Below, one piece after another: positions 1-11,477 of a stretch of 64,000 nt of DNA. Made by a program: the position numbers and the translations under genes. The stretch spans positions 1 to 64,000 of the forward strand of contig JAACJP010000007.1 of the NCBI GenBank assembly GCA_013368375.1, read 5' to 3'. Positions within the stretch are counted from its first letter, which is position 1, and every line of letters starts with the position of its first letter. The notes under the pieces are model-generated. The model searched no databases, was not told where the DNA came from, and worked only from the letters and a program-made list of their open reading frames with translations. Source of the DNA: Tricholomella constricta (taxonomy: Eukaryota > Basidiomycota > Agaricomycetes > Agaricales > Lyophyllaceae).

Positions 1-317
1 GAGATGGCTGGGGCGCTGGATAGGTACGGTGCGAGGCCTGCGCAGGTTGGGATACAGTTTGTGCAGATTGGGGACGACAAGGGCGCCACGGCGTTTTTGC
101 AGAAGCTGGATGATGATCTTGCGAAGCTCGGTGTCCGAGTACGTACCCGACAGCAGTTATTTTCTTTTTTGGCTTACTCACGCGAGGTCGTTTGCAGGAT
201 ATAGTGGACACGACGCTGCCTGAGGGAAAGAACTTGGATTTGGTGAAGATCCTGATTGGGGCGGTTAACAGACGTGTGGATAATAAGGGCTCGCAGGCGA
301 TGATTTTGAAAGATTGA
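1..317 (+). CDS. vWA-domain protein, 3' end only
   Basis: This is the last part of a gene that starts before the window. The reading frame is open from position 1 to a GT at 139. A 59-bp intron (139-197, GTACGT...TTGCAG) joins in phase 0 to an exon that ends with TGA at 315-317. The protein has the pattern GIQFVQIGDD...FLQKLDDDL, then DIVDTT, then ILIGAVNRRVD. This is typical of the end of fungal von Willebrand factor type A proteins, which bind partners through a MIDAS metal site. The MIDAS motif itself lies upstream of the window. The ATG at 4 is internal, not the start. Family identity is from recognition of the C-terminal pattern; the role is unknown. Confidence 0.75.
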
Positions 318-1800
318 TAATTAGGCTGGCTTTTCTGGTTTTCTTTGGTGTCGGGTAGCAGTCATCTGTGTCTGTGTCCTTTTTTGTTATCCCATTGTGA
401 TCGCCTATGCCTGTAATTTAATTGTCGTTGTCGTCCCTTCGCGAGAGCCGAAGCGGTGTCATGGACGTGGGGGCGTGATACATTGCATCGCGCTACTCTT
501 GTGATTTGTCGGCATCCGCTTGGCGACTGGAGTGTTGAATTCCACAACCCTTGTAGATTCTGCAACGACGAATGTTTGAATTCTGCAGAGCGAGAACTTG
601 AGCCCTAGAGTGAAACAAGGTAAACGGCTGTACGACGCTCTCACCTCGCGCTTTGCACCATGAAACGCTCGACCATTTCAAATAGAAGACGATGACCAAG
701 CCGTTTCTAGTGACCTTGAAATAACTCTGCCCAACCTCTCAAGGAGCATCCTTTGAAAATGCTCTTGTTGGGAACATTGGCGTTGTCTGAGGGTTGAGAC
801 TTGTGACGGGCGCGTGGAAAGCAGAGGAAGTGTTCTGCCGACACGTGATGGATGGATGGATGGATGGATGTCGGAATCAACCAGCTGCATGCTATCGAGC
901 AACTTGTTCCGCATCTTGGCCTCTGTCTCCTTTTCTTTCTCCTTTTCTATTTACCTGTCACCTCAGCGATCTTCCTTGTGCGCTGGTGTTCGGCTGCGAT
1001 GAATCTAACATGAGCAACTGGTAAAGGGGCCAGACTGGTGCAAACAGCTTCGCTGTTGACGAGCTCTTGAAACTCATTCATCGCTATAGGCGTACATCCG
1101 ACGCAAAGGAGGCCTATGTCTAAATGCGAGGGACAAGGGCAAGAGGTCTCTTTTCATCCACCATTGTGAAAATGCTGTCATCATTATACCTTTCAATCCA
1201 GTTTCAATCTCGACATTTCTTTTGAAGCGAGTCGCAAGAGGGATCTCAGAAACCGTAAGTGCATCCGGTATAGCCAGGTGTGCATCAAAATTGAAATCCT
1301 CCGGGATAGGACCCTGGATACCGGCATTGGTGAGCTGAGTGGACATTTTGTTGAACAAAACTTTTCGAAGATGAGAGAAAGCGAGCGAGAGAGATGGTCT
1401 CAGAATAAACGAAAAAAAAGATGGTAGCTAAAAATAAAGAAGTAATGAATGGTGAGTTGCCGATGTAACGTAGTCGGGAATTCAATCTCATCTCATCTCG
1501 CACAAGCCTTAGTGTATCGTATTTATATCTTGCATTCGTGTGTGCTCTCGTCTTTTCATACGTCTGCACCATGTGCTTCAACGCCGCCTTTTGTTATTAT
1601 CAAACAGCTCAAGCTGATGCTTCCGTAGAACTGGAAACAGTTGCTTCGCACTCTATTCTTGGATTCTTGGTCACTCAGCCACCTTTAAAATCTGGAGCGA
1701 GGGAGATCTATCGGTATTGCCCTTCTTGCACCCTCCTTGTTTCTCGTCTCTTCTTTTCTTGTGTTCTCTATCTGTTTCTCGTCCGTCGTGCCCTGGCGCC
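318..1800. other. Intergenic, no supported gene
   Basis: No convincing gene is visible. Positions 847-870 hold a short (ATGG)n microsatellite. On the minus strand an ATG at 1346 opens about 90 codons with ordinary-looking composition, but I see no family, no clear introns and no flanking support. The stretch just before 1800 is pyrimidine-rich and probably contains the promoter and leader of the next gene. Confidence 0.5.
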
Positions 1801-3314
1801 ATGACACCCAAAGAGCGGGCCTTCTTTATTAAAGCCGGCATCGTGCTCCTCGACAACTTCGCCTCCCTCTTTACCTCCACCTTGCTCCATGGTGCGTTCA
1901 AGTCCCTTTGCCCCCTTACCCAAATCTCCGATCACCATTCTCTTTCGCTTCTAGGCATCTTCGTTCTCCTTTTTACGATTTCCACCACCATAATTATGTA
2001 TGTCTCTCCCGCCCACGTATCTCTATAATTCGCACCTCACAGCATCTCCCCTCCCCTTTCCCCATCCTCGCACAGCCGCCGCGGCTTGACTGTCAACACC
2101 AAAGCACGGCTCGCCTCCCTCCTCATCACGACCCTCACCTTTCTCCTCGCCTCAATCTGGTGGGCGTCCTTCATCGCGACGCTGGCCATCGAGATCCGCA
2201 CATGGTTCGTCGGCATCCACAGGGGCAGGTTCACCGCGGCCCAGGTCGCAGCCGTGACAAGGCGCTTGTACGCCCTGGCTCAAGTCCAGTCTGTCGTCAC
2301 TTACATCCTAGTAAGCCCACGCCCACTTCTTCCTCTCTCTTCCCTTCTGAGCTTAGGCTAAGTATGACGGTACGGCAGCCGATCATCAACGATGGAGTCG
2401 TCATCTGGCGGGCGTGGGCCCTGTTCGCTGAACGGCGCTGGGTCATGATACTCCCGCTTGCCTTGCTCCTTGGGACAACCGGTGCGCACCTCCCTCCCTC
2501 CCACCACCGCGTCGCTCCTGACATCTGCTCTGCTCTGCTGCCTGACCAGCAACCTCGTCAGCATACATCGCTCTCTATACATACCCCGCCACATTTAAAG
2601 CTGCGATGGAAGGCCGCGTCACGACCCAGATGGCCATAGCGCGCTTCTCGATCGCGTGCATGTCCCTCTCCTTCCTCACAAACGTCGTTACTACCTCCCT
2701 CGTCGCTGCCAAACTCCTGCAAGTGCTTTCACTTCCCTCTATCCCCCCTCGAAACCGTTATCTGACGCCTGACGCGCACAAAATTAAACAGCTCGCACCG
2801 CAGGTATCTCAAGAAGCTCAGCCTCCACAGGCATAAACCTTCCGCCGTCCAGCGTGTCATGCTCCTCCTTGTCGAGTCTGGCGCATTCTACTGCGTGCTC
2901 CAGGTGCGCGTGCGCCCTTCCTCCTTCACACTCACACGCACTGACGCTCACGCTCACACGTGTCACATCATCCGCCCCCCCAGATGTCATTCGGCATCAT
3001 GGAGGTCTTGCCCGCCTCCAGAGGCTCCGCCCTGCGCATCGCAGGGCGCACCGTCTTCGCCGCCTTCTTCGAGATCTCGGTGATTCTATATTCTTTATCC
3101 TACATGTTTTAATTATATATGCTGGATTCTGGATTCTGGATTCTGGAGTCGCACACGCCGCTGACGCTCCTCCACACAGGCAATGTTACCCGCCTTCGTG
3201 GTCGTGTTGGTGCACAGACAGCGCTCTTTCGTTGAGACTTATGGGTATGGGAATGGGGCTGCGGTAGACTTTGATCCTGGGGAACGGGCGTTGGCGTCGG
3301 TGAGAGAAGGCTAG
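1801..3314 (+). CDS. Multi-pass membrane protein of a basidiomycete family
   Basis: Eight exons give 319 residues: join(1801..1891, 1955..1997, 2076..2310, 2379..2481, 2562..2718, 2804..2903, 2984..3079, 3180..3314). All junction phases agree and the total is divisible by three. The product has several hydrophobic segments: residues about 9-45, a long one with SIWWASFIATL, then VVIWRAWALF (the DAIVxWRxWxLF-like signature of this family), IALYTYPATF, a Leu/Val-rich segment before YLKK, and LPAFVVVLVHRQ near the end. Agaricomycetes carry many copies of this family and its function is unknown; a receptor or transporter role is only a guess. Intron 5 (2719-2803) has a GC donor (GCAAGT), the only choice that keeps frame. 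The ATG at 1801 is the first in the frame and follows a pyrimidine-rich leader. Confidence 0.8.
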
Positions 3315-3509
3315 GGGACCCCGTCGCGCCCCGCTTGCAGGTGCGGCTGTTTGCGTGGGTGTGCGTGTGGGCCGCGTCGGTCGCTGATTGAAGAGGAGGG
3401 GTTGGAATCTTCCTCATGCTATATATACTAGCAGCAGAAGGGGTAGTGGCGGCATCCAAATACAGGTCGGTGACCCGCCTCGAGTGTAAGTTGTAGGCTA
3501 GGTGCGAGT

Positions 3510-3535
3510 ATTGTGCTAAAAAATCAAAACGCTCT
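3510..3535 (-). terminator. Pol III T-run terminator of tRNA-Tyr
   Basis: Directly downstream of the tRNA on the minus strand are a TTTT and then a TTTTTT run within 25 bases. This is the usual RNA polymerase III stop signal. Confidence 0.7.
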
Positions 3536-3628
3536 CCGACCTACCTGGCTCGAACAGGTGACATCAAGATCTCGAATGCAGAGGTATCCTGTTACAGTCT
3601 TGCGCTCTTCCAACTGAGCTAAGGTCGG
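3536..3628 (-). tRNA. tRNA-Tyr (GTA) with intron
   Basis: Read on the minus strand, a 7-bp acceptor stem CCGACCT/AGGTCGG closes the molecule. The D arm is GCTCAGTTGGAAGAGC. The anticodon stem is CAAGA/TCTTG with loop CTGTAA and anticodon GTA. The T arm is ACCTG-TTCGAGC-CAGGT. About 21 extra bases follow anticodon position 37, the standard place for a nuclear tRNA intron, and eukaryotic tRNA-Tyr genes usually have one. Two T-runs downstream (next entry) suit Pol III termination. Structure was checked by eye only. Confidence 0.92.
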
Positions 3629-3725
3629 ATGCGTTTTGCGAGTGTTTGCTTGAATACGTGCCTTCACGTGATCGCGGCTCAATTTAAAGTTGAGCGCGCT
3701 GACGAGCGTCCTCCTCTCCCCCTCC

Positions 3726-5405
3726 ATGGCCATGGCCAGTCGAGCTCTAGAGATCCCTGAAATTCTCGCCCTTATCTTCCAGTTTCTGAACAATGCCTCC
3801 AACGCGTCCGTTGCACGCGTGTGCAAGCAATGGTCGGACCTCGCGCTGGACATTCTGTGGAGGGAGGTGAATGACCTCCACCGGCTGTTGAGTCTCCTTG
3901 CACCTCTCGAGGATGCGGAAAACGGTCTATGCGTGAGTTCCTTTTCAATTCCTACATGTCTGGATCCTTACGTGCAGGACAAGGCTTTCAAACGACCACT
4001 GGAGTCAAGTGACTGGCGCAGGTTCGAGCGCTATCGTTGGCGCGTCAGACGCCTTGCCTATCCTGGGAGGTCGCGTCACCTGCACCAGAGCGCGTTCGAC
4101 GATATCGCTCGTTCTCGAACCAGTCTTGACATTTTCCCAGCTCTCCATACTCTCCAATGGAGCGCCCCACAATCTTCATGTGTGATGTTCATGCATAAGA
4201 ACATCAAGACCTTTGTAGTCATTCTTTCCCCTAATGCTCTGGACATTAGGCCCGTGTTTGACAATGCTCGGACTCGAATGCCCGACATCACGCGTCTCAG
4301 TCTTAACCTGGGCTTCTCCAACCGTTCCATCCAATCCCACACCATGAGTCTCCTGCGTAGCCTGACGAAACTTCAAAAGCTGATACTTTTCCGATTCTAC
4401 CTCACGATCAAGCTCGCTGAGTCCGTTTCCCAGCTCAACAACCTCGAGTCCATCGAATTTTATAACGTCCAGGAAGTAGGCCTCTGTGACCCCTCTGATG
4501 TCGTGCCGTTCGAGCCAACCCTCGCCCAGGACTCCTTCCCATCATTGTCGGACCTGACCATCACCGTCGCCTTTGACGACGCAGCCCGTTTCCTGAACCA
4601 AAGCTTCGCCCCGACGAACATCACCACCCTCTACCTCGAATCACCAAGACTCGAAGCCCCCGCCGACTTCCACCATCTCATCACCACCATCGCCTCAAAG
4701 TGCCAGTTCCTCAAAACACTTGTGCTTCGCTCCTACATCGACACCAGCAGGACCCCTGCCCCCGTCCCCACCTCTGGAACAACCGACACCACCCAACACA
4801 TAACCCTCCGACCGCTCCTCAAATGCCGGAACCTCACCTCTCTCCGTATCGAGCACCACCTCCCCCTTGGGCTCCAGCAAGCAGACATCGAGGAGCTCGC
4901 CAGGGCCTGGCCCGCCGCCGAGCGCCTCCTGCTGAACACCGCACCCGCGGACATCCTCTACTCCCCCCTCACGCTCCGCGCGCTCCTCCCCTTCGCGCAG
5001 CACTGCCCCGTCCTGTGGAACCTTGGCCTCTTCCTCGACGCCACTGCCACGGCCGACCTCGAACTTGAACTAGACGTCGGCATGCCAACCCCGCAGTTCA
5101 AGGCCCTGCGCGACCTCGAGATGGGCGTATCCCTTCTCGACGACGCGTCCACAGGCGCAGCTGCGCTCTTCCTGAGCCGCTTGTGGCCCCTGCACCTGCA
5201 CTGCAGCCTCGACGCTTGGGCCAACTGGGACGAGCCGCTGGAGCCGGGGATGGTGCCGGCGCTGGTGGAGGCAGCGCAGGAGCGGTTCGAGCTGTGGGAG
5301 AAGGTGGAGAACATGTTGCCTGCCCTTGTGCGGTTAAGGGGGGAGGAGGGAGAGAGGACGGGGGTGGGGGCGGGGCGGCAGGTGGAAGAATGGGGTGCTG
5401 GGTGA
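3726..5405 (+). CDS. F-box/LRR-like protein
   Basis: An F-box-like N-terminus (ALEIPEILALIFQFL, then VARVCKQWSDLALDILWREV) is followed by irregular leucine-rich repeats, as in the large agaricomycete F-box families thought to be SCF ubiquitin-ligase substrate adaptors. The start is placed at the ATG at 3726; a second ATG in frame is at 3732. Positions 3933-3977 (GTGAGT...GTGCAG, 45 bp, in frame, no stop) look like a short intron. The paralogue at 33.3 kb keeps the same 45-bp segment, so this could be an intron or coding. Without it the product is about 544 residues, with it about 559. The tail is Gly/Glu-rich. A diverged, broken copy lies at 33.3-35.1 kb. Confidence 0.8.
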   Translation: MAMASRALEIPEILALIFQFLNNASNASVARVCKQWSDLALDILWREVNDLHRLLSLLAPLEDAENGLCVSSFSIPTCLDPYVQDKAFKRPLESSDWRRFERYRWRVRRLAYPGRSRHLHQSAFDDIARSRTSLDIFPALHTLQWSAPQSSCVMFMHKNIKTFVVILSPNALDIRPVFDNARTRMPDITRLSLNLGFSNRSIQSHTMSLLRSLTKLQKLILFRFYLTIKLAESVSQLNNLESIEFYNVQEVGLCDPSDVVPFEPTLAQDSFPSLSDLTITVAFDDAARFLNQSFAPTNITTLYLESPRLEAPADFHHLITTIASKCQFLKTLVLRSYIDTSRTPAPVPTSGTTDTTQHITLRPLLKCRNLTSLRIEHHLPLGLQQADIEELARAWPAAERLLLNTAPADILYSPLTLRALLPFAQHCPVLWNLGLFLDATATADLELELDVGMPTPQFKALRDLEMGVSLLDDASTGAAALFLSRLWPLHLHCSLDAWANWDEPLEPGMVPALVEAAQERFELWEKVENMLPALVRLRGEEGERTGVGAGRQVEEWGAG

Positions 5406-5984
5406 GATGATTAAAGCGGGGCGAAGGTGGGTAGGGGGGCTGAGATGGAGTTGAGGGGGAGGGTTTGGGAGCGTGAGTGTGGTGGATAGATATGTCGTTG
5501 TGGTACGCAGCTCGTGCGTTACGGAGGCTTCTCCATCCAGCTGCGGGTACGACCCAGGACCACAGGACCTAGATCTCGGCATCGTTCTTCGAAACCCCAT
5601 TTCGACCGCGCGGGGAATGGTCGACCCTTTCTTTCTTGCTGCTGAGAAACAAAACAATAGAGCAGAGGCCCGGGCAGGGCAAAGGGGGGCGTCTATCAAA
5701 GCTCAACAAACATTAAGCTGAACTTCGAGAGGCACCCTTGACGACACTCCCGCTTGAAGCCTCTCCCAGGGGCCTGACATCCTAACGTCAGAAACGACAA
5801 AGGCCACCTCTGCACTAGCAATCCCCTCGACCGCTTTATTTGGAGCACGCAGGATGGACCCATCGCCGGATCCGGCTACGTCTTTACGAACCCACAGGAG
5901 GCGAATGCGGTCTCGCTCTACCGTGCCGGATCTACGACTCCATTGTCACCGTCACCGTTACCATTAAGGATCACTGTCCGAGCG
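5406..5984. other. Intergenic, part of an F-box segmental duplication
   Basis: There is no supported gene. The first 300 bases downstream of the F-box stop resemble the sequence after the paralogue at 35.09-35.35 kb (shared order: GGGAGCGTG..., CAGGACCT, CATCxTTCTTCGAxxCC). The ancient duplication therefore extended past the coding region. Confidence 0.4.
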
Positions 5985-6240
5985 AGGCGCGACTTGTGTT
6001 CAATATGTTCACTCAATGTATACACTTTGGAATAAATACGCCATGACCAACTCCCCCCCTTCCCCCGTGCTTCATGCATGCCTACGGTGTAGTGCGATAG
6101 AGAGTCACAATTCCAGTACCTCCACGCTACCCCAGCCAGCCATCGTTGTTCTCCGGTCTCCCCTTCATCATCGAAGTCATCCCGCGAATGAACATGCGCA
6201 CTCACCTCAACCCAGATGGTTCATATACCATACCCGTTCC
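5985..6240 (+). pseudogene. F-box/LRR gene relic
   Basis: Short pieces in shifting frames match the start of the 36-37 kb F-box-family pseudogene. The piece around 6000 (FNMFT...) parallels its MLNMFSNVHTLEYAM. The piece around 6150-6235 (FSGLPFIIEVIPRMNMRTHLN) parallels LSFELPFIMESIPQMTMLTHLN on the minus strand near 37.1 kb. Stops and frame changes lie between the pieces, so this is a decayed fragment of about 250 bp. The match was found by eye. Confidence 0.5.
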
Positions 6241-7415
6241 AACGCCCTGTGTCGAAACAACTGCGACTTAGCAAACAGAGACGGGTCACGGCGATGGCCG
6301 AGGTGTACAATTACCAGGAAAAGGTCTGTTTGAAGACTGCATGCCACGACTCTTGCAAGACGCAACCAGTTCAGAATCACAGCATGTTCGATCGAACATG
6401 GTACGTCCTCCGGAGGGCGTGAGATTGCCCATCGCCGCCGTTGCCCGTCCAGCCAATACGTGCCCGATGTTTCGTCGTACGAGAGATAGGATCCGACGTC
6501 CGTCCTGTACAGCTTTGCCTCTCCTCTCCTCGCGGTCTTGCTGGACACCGCCCGCCCTCGAGCAAGCTTGCCACACAGCGGTCCCAGTCGCTCCTCCGAG
6601 TCTATCAATAACCTGCGCTCTCTGATTGGGTGGGGGCCGGCGATTCAAAGGCGCAGTTAAAGGTACCTCGATCAAATGTATATAAATTGCTTACGTTGGG
6701 TTGGACTGCTGATGCTGGCAAAGGTTATTGGTTCGGCTCGTGTGGGAAACAACTTGAAAAGATCGCTGGACAATGATTGAGTGTGGAGACGAACCTTAGT
6801 CGAGACTGATGGGGAGCAGGGCGGCGGTCATTGTACATGTGCAATGCGGACGGACGGACCTTGCGAGTGGTCGAGGTTGCGGATTTGTCGTCTAGTTTTG
6901 AATTTCGGTCGAGGAGAGAGAAATAGCGTGAAGGAGAAAAGAAAAAGACCGAATAGCGAGTGGTGATATTTCGACTCGACCCTTGAGCTTTCGGCAGGGT
7001 CGTGCAGCGAGGATGTCGAGGCGAGAAAGCTCTGTTCCGGGTGGGGTAGCAAGGCGGGGAAGCTCCACGCACGTATTGGGCTGCAATTGGACGGTGGCCA
7101 ACCAACTTCCGATGCTTGCCATGGGCCATGCTGCAACCGAAGTAGCTTTACAGCTGTTCCGGGTACATCCTCAAGAAATAGATACATGCTCGAGGGTGAA
7201 CCGAAGAGAACCCAAAAAATGACAGGAAGGCAGCTGACCCGAATTGTCAGCGGTTCACAACATAATAGGAATAGCTCGCTCGGAGTTACCTCTCTGAATC
7301 CACAGATGCGATTGGAGAGAGAGAGTCTCGTTGACAGATGACATACTGTGAATGCGTGCGTGCCATGGACGAAGAGAGGACAAGTCTTCGAAGCGATTCG
7401 ACCACGAGCTGTCGC
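6241..7415. other. Intergenic, left flank of the KDZ insertion
   Basis: Several overlapping open frames exist on both strands, but none shows a recognisable domain or intron structure. The transposon target site (7416-7423) lies at the right end. I see no sign that a gene was interrupted. Confidence 0.4.
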
Positions 7416-7423
7416 CAAATAGC

Positions 7424-8055
7424 CACCTATAGTTCCCAACAATTCCCTCCTATTAGAGGTGGATAGTTAGTGCAAGTCCGGTTATAGTTAGAGGGCATTT
7501 GAGCACCTACCTGCGTGCTTCAATAAATATTGAATACCGCCTGGACTTTTTCAAATGCTGCGAAGGCTGACCGGTATGGCCAGAGCCGCTGCCGGTCGTG
7601 CCTAGGCCATCAATGTTCCCATCACCATCACCATCAACGCTGCCAGAACAGCCGTCGTCGCTGTCTGTCGGTCCGCCACCCGCCCATCATTCCGCCATCA
7701 GTCCGCCATCAATCCGCCATCAATGTTCCCATCAACGTCGCCATCAACGCTGCCAGAACAGCCGTCATCGCTGTCTGTCGGTCCGCCACCCGCCCATCAT
7801 TCCGCCATCATTCCGCCATCAGTCCGCCATCAATGTTCCCATCACCATCACCATCAACGCTGCCAGAACAGCCGTCGTCGCCGGTCCGCCACCTGCCCAT
7901 CATTCCGCCATCAGTCCGCCATCAGTCCGCCATCATTCCGCCATCATTCCGCCATTCCGCCCATCATTGCGCCCCCGTTCGTCGTCGTTGGCCACAACGA
8001 GCTCCCCAGCTTCCTCAAAATTCTTTGTAAAATCTTAAAAAAATCGCAGTAAATA
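7424..8055 (+). repeat. Left 632-bp terminal inverted repeat
   Basis: The reverse complement of 18422-19053, with one difference noticed by eye near 7814 and its mirror position. The outer 170 bases are unique. The inner part has about three tandem units of roughly 110 bp (each starting near ATCAATGTTCCCATCA), built from shorter TCCGCCATCA steps. Such subterminal arrays are candidate transposase-binding sites. Open frames across it (7530-8052) are by-products of the repeat, not genes. Confidence 0.93.
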
Positions 8056-8088
8056 GAATTTAAAATTGGGTGGCATTTTGGCATAAGT

Positions 8089-11000
8089 CTACACGTCAGA
8101 AGCAACCTGGAGGACATTATGAGCTAGCTCTGCAAGCAGGGTGTCCTCGTCGTCGTCATCGTCGTCGTCCTCAGCCTCGTCAGCCTCGTCAGCCTCTTCG
8201 GTGCCCGCGACGCCCGCGCCGCCCTGCACCGAAGCCGTCTCCGTGTTCCCTCCGCTGTCAATGTCCATGTCCGTGCCATCGTCAGCGTCCGCAGGCTCTA
8301 CGCTCGTTCCCGGGGTGAGTGAGCCAGTGAAGCCCCGAAGTGATGCGATCTTGCGAAGCCGCCGCATGTGTTGGGCGTTGAATCTCTCGAGGCGTTCCCT
8401 TTGCAGCGTGACCTGATGCGCAAGCGCGCTGTCCGTCTGGCCGATTACGTCCTCCATCTTCTTCAGATACGCCTCTTCATCACGGATGTACGTTACGAGG
8501 CGTGCGATTTCGATATTGAGGCGCTGGATTTCTTCATGAGCTCGCTGGATTTTGAAATACTCGTCCATGAGGATGCGGGCAGCAGGAGCTGCCCAGGGGC
8601 GTTCGCGTACGTCGTCTCGGGTGTCGGCTAGGAGGTCGAAGTCCGCAAGAAATGCGTACTCGACTACCACGTCCCAGGAGAGCTCTGGGCGAGGCGGGGA
8701 GAGGGCCTGAGCCGCGGCGTTGTACCTCTCGAGGGCTGTACGAACCGCTTGAGATCGTGCTTTCAGTGCGTTACCTATGTGCTTCCGTAGCTTGTAGCCT
8801 GCCGGGTATGTTAGCGGGGCAGTAACGAAGCTAATTGGCGCTCACCGGTCTGAGACATGTTCATCTTGGTCAATTCGAACATCCTCGAAACGATAAGCGC
8901 CTCGAGCGTGTCGAGGCAGCGTTGATAGCGGCGCTTCCCAGTCATTGCAGCCGCCTCGCCCCACTCAGGACTCGATGACGTCCACCGCTCTTTTACGCCC
9001 AGCTTCACCTCCAAGTCCTGAACGACGGCCAGGTCCTTGTCAAGATTTTCGAGGGCATGACGGCGCGCAGTTTCCTTGGAGGCAGTGAAGTCGCGACCGC
9101 CGTGTGTTTCAGGGGTATCGATGGCCCACGCTGCCGATGCAGCATCCAGCTTCTTCCTGAAATGCAGGCCATCAGCACTGCGGCAAATATGCGTGAAGGT
9201 GGCACTCACCGGCTTGCCTCGAGGTTGACGAGCTTCTGGTAATATTCCATCTGCAACGTCTCTTGAATGGGCTCCTTCGAAAGCCCCCGCAAGTACTCGC
9301 CTTCCTCCTTCAACCATTGCTCAAACACCTCCGTCGACGCCACCTTCTGGTCGGCCATTTGCTTCTCCAATGCTGCCTGGCCATTGATGAGATCGATGGC
9401 CTGCCTATAGTTGTTGGCGAGGAATTCGCCTAGGTGCGCCACTAAGACTCAAAAGAAAGAATCAATGCGCAAAACTCACTGAGATTTTGGTACGTGTCCA
9501 TCTTGTCCATGTGTTTAGCGAATTCGACAATCCTTTGCTTCCTGTGGAAAACGCTCGCGTAGCGAACAGACGAGGCCAACGCGTTGGACTTGGAAAAGAA
9601 ACGCTCGCAACCCTCCAGGTCCTCGAGGCCCATGCCCTTGACGTACTTGGCAAGAAATGAGAGCTGGCAGAGACGGTTGTGGGCATGGCCATGGAAGCTT
9701 CCCACTAGCGATTTGTAGAGACGCTCACGCGCCTCTGGCCCGAGAGGGCTGCGATCGAGAGTGGTCCCGAACTTGCAGCCAATATCATAGCCGCCACCCA
9801 GGCGGGCCCCAAATGCTTCGAGGAGCGTCTCCACAACTGCCAGCGGATATTTTGCCCTAAGGTGACAGCTTAGCATAGTAGTGGGTAGGAGGGGGGGGAG
9901 AAAACGCGCACAGCTCACCACTCTTCACCATATCCACCACAACCAGCACAAATCCATGCCGGCAGAGGGCGAGGAAGGCCCCAGTTTCATCAAAGATCCC
10001 CCACATCCGAGCAGTGATCTCATTAGCCATGTTCTTCCATCGGTCGGCGCATGGATTGGGCTCGGCCCCGTCGCCCTTCAACGAATTAGTGACGTAGGGC
10101 GTGGTGCATAGCTGGGGCCTTACCGTGTCATCTCCAGCAGGAAGCAACTCTGCTAGCACTCCCTTAGCCCACCTATCTACCCGCTCCCTGCTGAGGTAGT
10201 AATCCCCACCAATTTCTCGGTCATCTCGCAGCTCCTTCGATGCCCCGGGCTCGATCTCTCCATTTTCGTCGACAGTTTCGGGGCCTCGACGCAGCACGCG
10301 CTTGAGCGAGTCATTTCCGTCCATTGTAATAAGCATCTGGAATATCAGTTCATCCTCATCCTTCAGCTTGTACGTACAGGCGGGGCAGGCGTGTCGCAGC
10401 CTCCAGTTTGGCGTGTCACGCTTCAATGCGGCCTGAACTCTGGCATCAGCGGCGGCTCGGATGGCAAGGTACTGATCATAGGCAATGGAAAATTGTTTGC
10501 TGAGGTACGGGCGGAATGGGACCTGAAAAGTCGTCAGAGATGCTGCATAGAAGAAAGCAGTTTGTATACGCCATGGAGATCACATAGCCCCTTGACGAAG
10601 GGTTGAATGGCCAGGTGAGGGCACCTCAAGTGGTCCGTCCTGTAAAGCTCAACCACTCGGATGGTGAAGGCGACGGAAGGCGTGTAGGGCGCCGAGGGCA
10701 GGAGGCCCTGTAGCACGAGAGACGCCGCGACGCCTGGGCTTCCCGCGAGAAGAGGTACGTTTTCCTGATATGCTTCTAGGACATCCTGTTCAGCAAGACT
10801 GGAGCACTCAATATGGTGGACAAAACTCACCAAAAACATCGAAGGCTTGCACGGAGTAAGCTGACTGCACTACGGCGTCGACGGGAAGGGGTGCCGCCAC
10901 GGCCTTGCCAGACACGCCTAAGGCCTCGCTCCAGTCCAGATAGGCATCGACCATCCCGTCCAGTTGGCCCTCAAACGCCTGGGTCCGGAGGAGTACTCTG

Positions 11001-11477
11001 TCGTGGCGCGATCGACGATCGACGCGCCTGCTGCTGCGCGAAGGGGTGGGGGTTGCTCCGCTATTGCTGCAGACTTAACTCACCTTTTTGGCCGCAAATC
11101 TTCCTCTAGTAGCTCTTGGAACTCGCCACCTGCGTGACTAAATTCCACCGGAATGCTGCCGTCCAAAACGTCGTCTATGTTGATGCCTTGGCTGGCGGGC
11201 TCATCCATCGACTCATACTCGGGCATATCGCGGATGGAGTCCATTACCTTCCTGTCCCGCTCATCCATTGCTGAGGAGACGTCAGTGGCTGGGGGCTGAT
11301 AACTGAGCAAGGCCACGCACCATGGAGCCGGTCTCGTATCTCTGCTTCCGTCTGCTGGCGAAATTGCTTGAGAGCCTTGGGGTTGAGGAGCTTGCCTTCA
11401 GATTTGGACGACTTGGCCACCCCCTGCCCGTACAGCCGCAGGCTCTGGGACGCGCCCCTGCGCTTTCGGAATGACAT
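8089..11477 (-). CDS. KDZ transposase
   Basis: A multi-exon transposase predicted to cut and join DNA through an RNase H-fold DDE core. The start is the ATG at 11477 (MSFRKRRG); the stop is TAG at 8089-8091. Exons 1-3 are 11321..11477, 11084..11270 and 10831..11033. Later exons cover 10.8-8.1 kb. Recognisable blocks in order: an N-terminal region ending in DAYLDWSEALGVSG; EAYQENVPLL; CPACTYKLKDEDEL (cysteine cluster); DETGAFLALCRHGFVLVVVDMV; GGYDIGCKFGTTL; GSFHGHAHNRLCQL; GCERFFSKSNALA. The C-terminus has WDVVVEYAFLADFDLL, AHEEIQRLNIEIARLVTYIRDEEAYL, then an acidic tail. These blocks are characteristic of basidiomycete KDZ transposases. The junction after exon 3 (near 10830/10798) does not keep frame with consensus sites, so there is either an unusual splice site or a 1-2 base lesion. 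Confidence 0.9.

Noticed and set aside
1074..1581. Minus-strand frames with a plausible protein (STQLTNAGIQGPIPEDFNF)
   Set aside because: Only about 90 codons, no recognised family, no consistent introns; mentioned in the intergenic entry only.
7530..8052. Long Pro/His/Ser-rich open frames, repeated at 18425-18947 on the other strand
   Set aside because: They are products of the tandem repeats inside the terminal inverted repeats, are open in several frames, and have no domain.
8141..8416. Ser-rich plus-strand frame
   Set aside because: Antisense shadow of the acidic tail of the KDZ transposase.
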